Below are positions 5,926-10,476 of a stretch of DNA of 10,476 nt, in pieces. Each line of letters begins with the position of its first letter. Positions within the stretch are counted from its first letter, which is position 1. Both the position numbers and the translations under genes were made by a program. The notes under the pieces were generated by a model. It did not search any database and was not told where the DNA came from. It saw nothing but the letters and a program-made list of their open reading frames with translations. Source of the stretch: an uncultured Streptococcus sp. (GTDB lineage Bacteria; Bacillota; Bacilli; Lactobacillales; Streptococcaceae); NCBI GenBank assembly GCA_905373305.1, contig CAJPSM010000041.1, positions 1 to 10,476 of the forward strand, read 5' to 3'.

Positions 5926-6612
5926 ATGTACCAACCAGAAAAACTCAAGGCTCGGAGAAAAGAGTTGAAATTGACACAGAAAGAAATTGCAGAGCGGCTT
6001 GGGATTAGTTTTCAGGCTTATTCAGCCTGGGAACGTGGCATTAAGGAGCCTTCTAAAGAGAAGGTTGCTCAGCTAGAGAAGATTTTAAAAGTCGCAAAAG
6101 GGTATTTCACCCAAATCGAAATTGTCCGTCTTTACGATAGTCTTTCCAAGCAAGGAAAGGAAAAGGTTGTTCTCTATGCTCGCAACCTAGTTCAAGAGGA
6201 ACAAGCCCAGAAGGTTACGGCTATGCCAGAGCGTCTCTACGAGTACCGTGTCTATGAACGCATGTCAGCAGGGATCGGGGCTTCGGTTTATGATGATCGA
6301 AACTTTGATACGGTTTATTTCAATGAAGAACTGGCTCATGATTTTGCTTCCTGGGTGGCTGGGGACTCCATGGAACCTAAATATCAAAATGGCTCCGTGG
6401 CTCTGATTCGGGAAACAGGATTTGATTATGATGGGGCTGTTTATGCAGTGGTTTGCAATAACCAGACCTATATCAAACGGGTTTATCGGGAGGAAGATGG
6501 CTTGCGTCTGGTCTCTATCAATCCTAAATACAAGGATATTTTCATCTCCTATGAGGAAGATCCTCGGATTGTGGGGATTATCGTTGGGAACTTTGTACCA
6601 ATGGAGGGTTAG
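5926..6612 (+). CDS. hdiR: XRE-S24 self-cleaving repressor (HdiR-like SOS regulator)
   Basis: This 228-residue protein combines a Cro/C1 helix-turn-helix (about 6-60, core LTQKEIAERLGISFQAYSAW) with a C-terminal LexA/UmuD-type S24 peptidase domain (about 105-225). The catalytic serine is S148 in GDSMEP and the general base is K184 in YIKRVY. A matching Ala-Gly scissile bond is A115-G116 in MSAGIG, upstream of the peptidase core. Proteins of this build, such as HdiR of Lactococcus lactis, are cleaved after DNA damage with RecA help and then release umuC. Streptococci generally lack LexA, so this acts as a local substitute. The start is fixed by AGGAGGT at 5914-5920. It is the first gene of the operon, 3 nt before umuC, and so is probably autoregulated. 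The symbol rests on architecture and context. Confidence 0.88.
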   Translation: MYQPEKLKARRKELKLTQKEIAERLGISFQAYSAWERGIKEPSKEKVAQLEKILKVAKGYFTQIEIVRLYDSLSKQGKEKVVLYARNLVQEEQAQKVTAMPERLYEYRVYERMSAGIGASVYDDRNFDTVYFNEELAHDFASWVAGDSMEPKYQNGSVALIRETGFDYDGAVYAVVCNNQTYIKRVYREEDGLRLVSINPKYKDIFISYEEDPRIVGIIVGNFVPMEG

Positions 6613-6615
6613 CTT

Positions 6616-8031
6616 ATGGGCTACTTTGATTATTCCAGAGAGCCCAAAAGCGATATTGCCTTTGTCGATATGAAATCCTTTTATGCTAGTGTCGAGTGTG
6701 TGAAAAGGGGCTTACATCCGCTGAAGACCTCACTTTGTGTTATGAGTCGCGCGGATAATTCTACTGGCCTGATCCTAGCCTCCTCTCCCATGTTTAAGAA
6801 GATTTTTGGCAAGTCAAATGTTGGTCGGGCCTATGATCTGCCTTTTGATATCAAGACCCGCAAATTTTCCTACTATAATGCCAGAAAGCAGGGGTTGCCT
6901 ACAGATTCAGACTATGTACGCTACATCGAAGATTGGGCACAAGTCACCTTGATTGTGCCACCTCGGATGGACGAGTATATCGCAGTCAATATGGAAATTC
7001 AGCGAATCTTTCAAAATTATGGCAGTCCAGATGATATTTATCCCTACTCTATCGATGAGGGCTTTATTGACCTGACTAGTTCGCTTAACTATTTTATCCC
7101 AGACAAGAGTCTATCTCGCAAAGACAAGTTGGATATGCTTTCTGCTCGTATTCAGAGGGATATTTGGAGGCAGACAGGGATCTACTCTACGGTGGGTATG
7201 TCCAATGCCAATCCCTTACTGGCCAAGTTGGCTCTGGATAATGAGGCCAAGCACACCCCGACCATGAGGGCCAATTGGTCTTATCAAGACGTGGAAGAGA
7301 AGGTCTGGACCATTCCCAAGATGACGGATTTTTGGGGGATTGGCAGGCGGATGGAGAAACGCTTGCATACTCTGGGGATTTTTTCTATCAAGGAATTGGC
7401 AACCAGCAATCCCGACCAATTAAAGAAAGCTCTGGGTCAGGCTGGCCTGCGTTTGTGGTTTCATGCTAACGGGATTGATGAAAGCAATGTTCATAAGCCC
7501 TATAAAGCCAAGTCCCAGGGGTTGGGGAATTCTCAAATCTTGCCGAGAGACTACGTGAAGCTACGGGATATTGAAATTATTCTCCGAGAAATGGCAGAGC
7601 AGGTGGCCATTAGACTGAGAAGGGCGGGCAAGAAAACAACCCTTGTCTCTATCTATCTTGGTTTTTCTAAACAGGAGGTCAGGCCGTCTATTCACACACA
7701 AATGAAGGTCGAACCTACCAATAATACAGCTATCTTAACGGATTATGTTTTGAAGCTATTTCATAACAAATACACTTCTGGAGCAGTCAGAAGTGTCGGA
7801 GTCAACTATTCAGGATTTATGGACGAGTCCTTTGGTTTGATCTCTCTCTTTGATGATGTTGACAAGTTAGAAAAAGAAGAAAGGCTCCAGACGGCTATTG
7901 ACTCCATTCGGGAACAATTTGGTTTCACTTCTCTCTTAAAGGCCAATGCACTAGAAGAAGCCTCTAGGAGTCTTGCCAGAAGCAAGCTGATTGGGGGGCA
8001 TTCTGCTGGAGGATTAGATGGATTACAATGA
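6616..8031 (+). CDS. umuC: UmuC-like Y-family translesion DNA polymerase
   Basis: This 471-residue polymerase copies damaged templates at low fidelity. The IMS-type palm/finger domain occupies about 13-235, with metal ligands D18 in FVDMKSFYASVE and D147/E148 in the YSIDEGF motif. A helix-hairpin-helix thumb segment lies at about 237-256 (FWGIGRRMEKRLHTLGI). The little-finger domain spans about 300-405. GLISLFDD (407-414) looks like the beta-clamp binding peptide (QLxLF type). Length is closer to Gram-positive UvrX/YqjW/UmuC-like enzymes than to the shorter DinB. GGAGGG (6604-6609, inside the end of the previous gene) serves as ribosome binding site. It is translationally coupled to both neighbours. 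No separate UmuD gene is present; the S24 protein upstream is a repressor because it has an HTH. Confidence 0.92.
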   Translation: MGYFDYSREPKSDIAFVDMKSFYASVECVKRGLHPLKTSLCVMSRADNSTGLILASSPMFKKIFGKSNVGRAYDLPFDIKTRKFSYYNARKQGLPTDSDYVRYIEDWAQVTLIVPPRMDEYIAVNMEIQRIFQNYGSPDDIYPYSIDEGFIDLTSSLNYFIPDKSLSRKDKLDMLSARIQRDIWRQTGIYSTVGMSNANPLLAKLALDNEAKHTPTMRANWSYQDVEEKVWTIPKMTDFWGIGRRMEKRLHTLGIFSIKELATSNPDQLKKALGQAGLRLWFHANGIDESNVHKPYKAKSQGLGNSQILPRDYVKLRDIEIILREMAEQVAIRLRRAGKKTTLVSIYLGFSKQEVRPSIHTQMKVEPTNNTAILTDYVLKLFHNKYTSGAVRSVGVNYSGFMDESFGLISLFDDVDKLEKEERLQTAIDSIREQFGFTSLLKANALEEASRSLARSKLIGGHSAGGLDGLQ

Positions 8032-8390
8032 TTGATCGTTCTTATTTACCTTTTCAATCTGCGCGAGACTATCAAGATCCAGGGATGCAGAAGTGGATGG
8101 GCTTTTTTCTCTCAGAGCATACTAGCTCGCTTGGTGAAGAAAAAAATTGGGTTGATTTTTCGACGAATTTGAATTCAGTTGAGAAACTACTCTTGCTTTC
8201 TCAGCTTTATGTTGGGCAACTGAAGGGATGCTTTGTGGTCAAGGAAAAGAAGCATAAAACCACTATCATTGGTGAAGTGAAAGAATTGTCCTCTAAAACC
8301 TTATCTATTAGAACAAACGAGGGATATAGGCTGATAGAGGTTGCAGATGTGCTCGAAATTCGACTGTGGGAGGAGGGAGTTTATGACTAG
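8028..8390 (+). CDS. YolD-like small protein of the umuC operon
   Basis: This 120-residue protein overlaps the umuC stop by ATGA and has GGAGGA at 8008-8013. The segment GMQKWMGFFLSEHTSSL (about 19-35) matches the start of YolD-like proteins (KW..... .LPEH pattern), a family encoded next to Y-family polymerases in Firmicutes. The C-terminal half is predicted to be beta-rich (TTIIGEVKELSSKTLSIRT). No catalytic residues are evident. In Bacillus, YolD-type proteins are thought to partner the adjacent polymerase in a UmuD-like way, and that role is inferred here. It overlaps the next gene by 8 nt. Confidence 0.75.
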   Translation: MIDRSYLPFQSARDYQDPGMQKWMGFFLSEHTSSLGEEKNWVDFSTNLNSVEKLLLLSQLYVGQLKGCFVVKEKKHKTTIIGEVKELSSKTLSIRTNEGYRLIEVADVLEIRLWEEGVYD

Positions 8391-8676
8391 AAAAGAACTG
8401 TATGAAAACAAACTGCAGATGGATTATTTTTCAGATAGTTATATCCGCTTTGAAGAGGATTTCCAAAAATACTCTGCCATGAACGTTCCCTTGATTTTTT
8501 TGATCGATGATATCCTACGAACCATGGCGATGAATCAGAAGAACTACTTCGTCTTAAACAAGGAAAATGCCAAGGATGGGCGAGAGCATCGCTTTTACTT
8601 CAGGGTGGTGACGGAAAAAGAGTGTCCCAGAAATCGAACCTATGCATATGCTGGACTCAAAAATAGTAGTCAGTGA
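8383..8676 (+). CDS. Conserved-looking small protein, last gene of the umuC operon (function unknown)
   Basis: This 97-residue protein starts at ATG 8383, eight bases before the end of the YolD-like gene, with AGGAGGGAG at 8371-8379; an earlier in-frame ATG at 8341 lacks such a site. It is charged and soluble, with no signal peptide or membrane span. It has an amphipathic N-terminal half (YENKLQMDYFSDSYIRFEED) and a likely beta segment HRFYFRVVTEK. I do not recognise a named domain. The four-gene order of repressor, umuC and two small genes matches the streptococcal SOS-mutagenesis cassette described in S. uberis, so a role in damage-induced mutagenesis is plausible but unproven. Confidence 0.75.
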   Translation: MTRKELYENKLQMDYFSDSYIRFEEDFQKYSAMNVPLIFLIDDILRTMAMNQKNYFVLNKENAKDGREHRFYFRVVTEKECPRNRTYAYAGLKNSSQ

Positions 8677-8718
8677 CTAGGTGTGGAAGAGGGAAGTTTG
8701 ATTTAGGAAAGATGGCTT

Positions 8719-8892
8719 GTGAACGTCAGAAAATCTCATGGTATTGGAATTCGAAACACCATCCTATATCTGTGGAGTTCTTGCAGAACTTATGATGGTA
8801 GTTCTGATGAGATAAGGCAAGGACAACTCTCTTTTTTAGATGAGCGTTTATTTGAAAACGTAGTTGGATTTGAGAACACCTATTCTCAATGA
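8719..8892 (+). other. Possible small ORF or gene remnant with GTG start
   Basis: A frame stays open for 61 codons from 8707 and stops at TGA 8890-8892. The only likely start is GTG 8719, with AGGAAAG at 8705-8711 upstream, giving 57 residues beginning VNVRKSHGIG. The fragment KSHGIGIRN resembles the G-box loop of HATPase sensor kinases, and the end (QGQLSFLDERLFENVVGFE) looks protein-like. It could be a decayed gene tail, a small gene or chance. Evidence is thin. Confidence 0.2.
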
Positions 8893-8917
8893 TCATCTTA
8901 CTTTATAGATTCATACC

Positions 8918-8949
8918 AAAACATCCATGTGTATTTGTGGATGTTTTTT
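8918..8949 (+). terminator. Terminator of the hdiR-umuC operon
   Basis: AAAACATCCA (8918-8927) pairs perfectly with TGGATGTTTT (8938-8947) around a 10-nt loop, and T's continue to 8949. The adenines on the left give some function on the other strand too. Confidence 0.85.
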
Positions 8950-8967
8950 ATTTTATAGATAGAAAAA

Positions 8968-8989
8968 GAGAAGACCAAATGGTCTTCTC
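8968..8989 (-). terminator. Terminator of the LPXTG protein gene
   Basis: GAGAAGACCA (8968-8977) and TGGTCTTCTC (8980-8989) form a perfect 10-bp stem. On the minus strand the stem is followed by a U5 tract (A's at 8963-8967). It lies 45 nt after the stop of the surface protein gene. Confidence 0.85.
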
Positions 8990-9034
8990 AACGGGGGAAC
9001 TGAATAATTAGAAAGAATCAATCAAAGAGGGTTA

Positions 9035-10476
9035 TTAGTCTTTGAAATTCTTTTGGAAGATGAGGAGAGATAAGATAGAAGTAATGGCTGCCAAGAAGAG
9101 GAAGGCACTTGCTTCTTGTTCCCCAGTTGCAGGGAGTTGTCTTTCCTTGTCTTCTTTGACTGTAGCTGTAACAGGAGCTTTTTCATCTTTTGATGGTGAA
9201 TTATCTGTTACGGCTGGAGCAGGTTTTTCAGTCTCTCTTGGTAGAACATACTCAGGAAGAGTCACAACTGGTGGTGCTTCTGTTCCAACTGAGCTTTGTT
9301 TGCTACCTACCTCAATCACTCGATCTTGAGCTGGAGTTGCTTCTGTTTGGAGAACCTTGCGATTGTCGCCGTCCACTTCAACATATTCGACTAAGAGACC
9401 GTCTTTCCCTTCTGATAGAACTTGTTCTTTTCCTTTGTCTAATTGTGGGTTTTCGCGACGAATAGTCTTGAATGGTACTACCTTATTGACGATTTCCAAG
9501 CTTGGAAGTGTAAAGACAAGGTCTTTAACCCCTTCCTCAGGATTTGAAGAAGTAATTGGTTTCTCAGGTTGAACTGGATTTTCAGTCTGCGCTGGTTTCT
9601 CAGTCTGCGCTGGTTTCTCAGGCTGCGCTGGTTTCTCAGTCTGCGCTGGTTTCTCAGGCTGCGCTGGTTTCTCAGGCTGAGCAGGCTTTTCAGGTTGAAC
9701 TGGAGTTTCCGGTTGCGCCGGTTTCTCCGGTTCAGCCGGTTTTTCAGGCTCAGCAGGTTTTTCAGGCTGCGCTGGTTTCTCAGGCTGCGCTGGTTTCTCA
9801 GGCTGAGCAGGCTTTTCAGGTTGAACTGGATTTTCAGGCTCAGCAGGTTTTTCCGGTTGAGCAGGATTTTCCGGTTGCGCCGGTTTTTCCGGTTGCGCCG
9901 GTTTTTCCGGTTGAGCAGGTTTTTCCGGTTGAGCAGGTTTTTCCGGTTGAGCAGGTTTCTCAGGATTAGCCGGTTTTTCCGGTTCAGCTGGTTTCTCAGG
10001 TTCAGCTGGTTTCTCAGGCTCAGCTGGTTTTTCAGGTTCAGCTGGTTTTTCAGGTTCAGCTGGTTTTTCCGGTTGAGCAGGTTTTTCCGGTTGCGCCGGT
10101 TTTTCCGGTTGCGCCGGTTTTTCCGGTTGAGCAGGTTTTTCCGGCTGAACTGGCTTTTCAGGCTGAGCAGGTTTTTCAGGCTCAGCAGGCTTTTCAGGCT
10201 GAACTGGTTTCTCAGGCTGAGCTGCTTCAAGCTTGCTAATTTGTTCAAGAGCGGATTCTAGCGCTTTATTAACTTCTTCTTGAGTCTTGGCCTCTTGAAT
10301 TGCAGCAATTGCTTGGTTTGCAAGTTCAATTAATTTCTTCTTAGCTTCATTGTTAGAACCAAGCTCACCGACTTTTTTCTCGATGGCTTCTGTCAAGCTA
10401 GCCATGGCCTTACTGTATTCGATTTCCGGTTGTTTTGGTTCAGCTGGTTGCTCAGGCTGGTCAGGTTTCTCAGGTT
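9035..10476 (-). CDS. LPXTG-anchored surface protein with PEKPAQ repeats and G5 domain (5' end outside window)
   Basis: The C-terminal 479 residues of a wall-anchored protein are visible. The frame stays open to the window edge, so the Met at 10405 is not the true start. From the N side there is a proline-rich stretch (PEKPDQPEQPAEPKQPE), then a helical module of about 60 residues (SLTEAIEKKVGELGSNNEAK onward). Next come 37 hexapeptide units of PEKPAQ type, a G5 domain near 9290-9490 (VVPFKTIRRENPQLDKGKEQ ... QDRVIEVGSK), and a Pro/Thr/Lys linker. It ends with the sortase A signal LPATGE (9119-9136), a hydrophobic span and a KNFKD tail. The Pro/Glu/Lys repeats probably form a stiff stalk crossing the wall; G5 domains occur in adhesins and zinc metalloproteases of streptococci. 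The functional N-terminal head is missing here, so ligand or activity cannot be named. Confidence 0.88.
   Translation of the reverse strand, partial: PEKPDQPEQPAEPKQPEIEYSKAMASLTEAIEKKVGELGSNNEAKKKLIELANQAIAAIQEAKTQEEVNKALESALEQISKLEAAQPEKPVQPEKPAEPEKPAQPEKPVQPEKPAQPEKPAQPEKPAQPEKPAQPEKPAEPEKPAEPEKPAEPEKPAEPEKPAEPEKPANPEKPAQPEKPAQPEKPAQPEKPAQPEKPAQPENPAQPEKPAEPENPVQPEKPAQPEKPAQPEKPAQPEKPAEPEKPAEPEKPAQPETPVQPEKPAQPEKPAQPEKPAQTEKPAQPEKPAQTEKPAQTENPVQPEKPITSSNPEEGVKDLVFTLPSLEIVNKVVPFKTIRRENPQLDKGKEQVLSEGKDGLLVEYVEVDGDNRKVLQTEATPAQDRVIEVGSKQSSVGTEAPPVVTLPEYVLPRETEKPAPAVTDNSPSKDEKAPVTATVKEDKERQLPATGEQEASAFLFLAAITSILSLLIFQKNFKD
9554..10219. repeat. 37-unit, 18-bp tandem repeat encoding PEKPAQ
   Basis: The stretch of 666 bp equals 37 units of 18 bp, each giving x-P-E-K-P-A/V, where x is mostly Gln, sometimes Glu, once Asn. 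Variants include PENP, PETP and TEKP. Two synonymous unit styles occur in blocks: CAGGCT/TTTCTCAGG types and CCGGTT-rich types (around 9706-9740, 9850-9960 and 10065-10145). A longer period is also visible: about 50 bp from 9655 recurs at 9781, exactly seven units later. Such arrays change length by slippage and recombination. Confidence 0.9.

Larger units (their letters stand above)
8677..9034. other. Convergent intergenic region between the umuC operon and the surface protein gene
   Basis: It contains two back-to-back terminators (8918-8949 rightward, 8968-8989 leftward). Left of them is a stretch that stays open without an ATG from 8707 to 8892, described separately. Bases 8990-9034 show nothing recognisable. 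Confidence 0.6.

Noticed and set aside
5717..5968. 83-residue ORF across the rhomboid terminator and the operon promoter
   Set aside because: It overlaps a strong terminator, the promoter and the start of the repressor gene; its composition is not protein-like.
9554..10219. Regular short repeats as a CRISPR array
   Set aside because: Units are contiguous 18-mers with no spacers, they lie in a coding frame, and no cas genes are nearby.
9478..10248. Second minus-strand frame of Asn/Arg/Leu repeats
   Set aside because: It is a frame-shifted reading of the same repeat; it lacks a sorting signal and ends without sense.
9569..10261. Long plus-strand frames (Phe/Arg/Leu-rich) opposite the surface protein
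   Set aside because: An 18-bp repeat keeps several frames open at once. The low-complexity product, the absence of a ribosome binding site and the clear LPXTG gene on the other strand mark it as a shadow.

Overview
The window looks like chromosome from a low-GC Streptococcus, most likely the mitis/oralis group. The genus call rests on several things seen here: the 3' end of a streptococcal-type ribosomal protein S9 gene, a malolactic fermentation locus, a HdiR-UmuC DNA-damage cassette of the kind found in lexA-less streptococci, an LPXTG surface protein with very long PEKPAQ repeats, and strong AGGAGG ribosome binding sites with extended -10 promoters. The species is not proven.

Region 1 (1-4881) is a malolactic locus bracketed by a direct repeat. 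The window opens in the last codons of rpsI, followed by its terminator. A second copy of the same stretch, coding tail plus terminator, lies at 4778-4881. Between the two copies are a leftward LysR regulator (MleR-like, 260-1138), a leftward small XRE-type regulator (1266-1616), and the rightward pair malolactic enzyme mleS (1975-3600) and AEC-family malate permease mleP (3678-4625). Together these take up L-malate and decarboxylate it to L-lactate and CO2, which helps acid tolerance and energy conservation. The flanking rpsI tails suggest the locus was inserted at the 3' end of rpsI. No integrase is present.

Region 2 (4882-5778) carries degenerate inverted repeats, then a monocistronic rhomboid intramembrane protease (5119-5730) with an extended -10 promoter and its own terminator.

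Region 3 (5823-8949) is a compact four-gene operon with a near-consensus promoter and a strong terminator. In order it encodes an XRE-S24 self-cleaving repressor (HdiR-like), a UmuC-like Y-family DNA polymerase, a YolD-like small protein and a 97-residue protein of unknown role. Genes are joined by a 3-nt gap, an ATGA overlap and an 8-nt overlap. The likely logic is that DNA damage causes RecA-stimulated self-cleavage of the repressor, which releases expression of the error-prone polymerase and its two small partners.

Region 4 (8962-10476) is the 3' part of a leftward gene for a sortase-anchored wall protein that runs off the right edge. From N to C it has a proline-rich segment, a roughly 60-residue helical module, 37 hexapeptide units, a G5 domain, a linker, and an LPATGE sorting signal. 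It converges on the umuC operon, with a terminator for each strand placed back to back.
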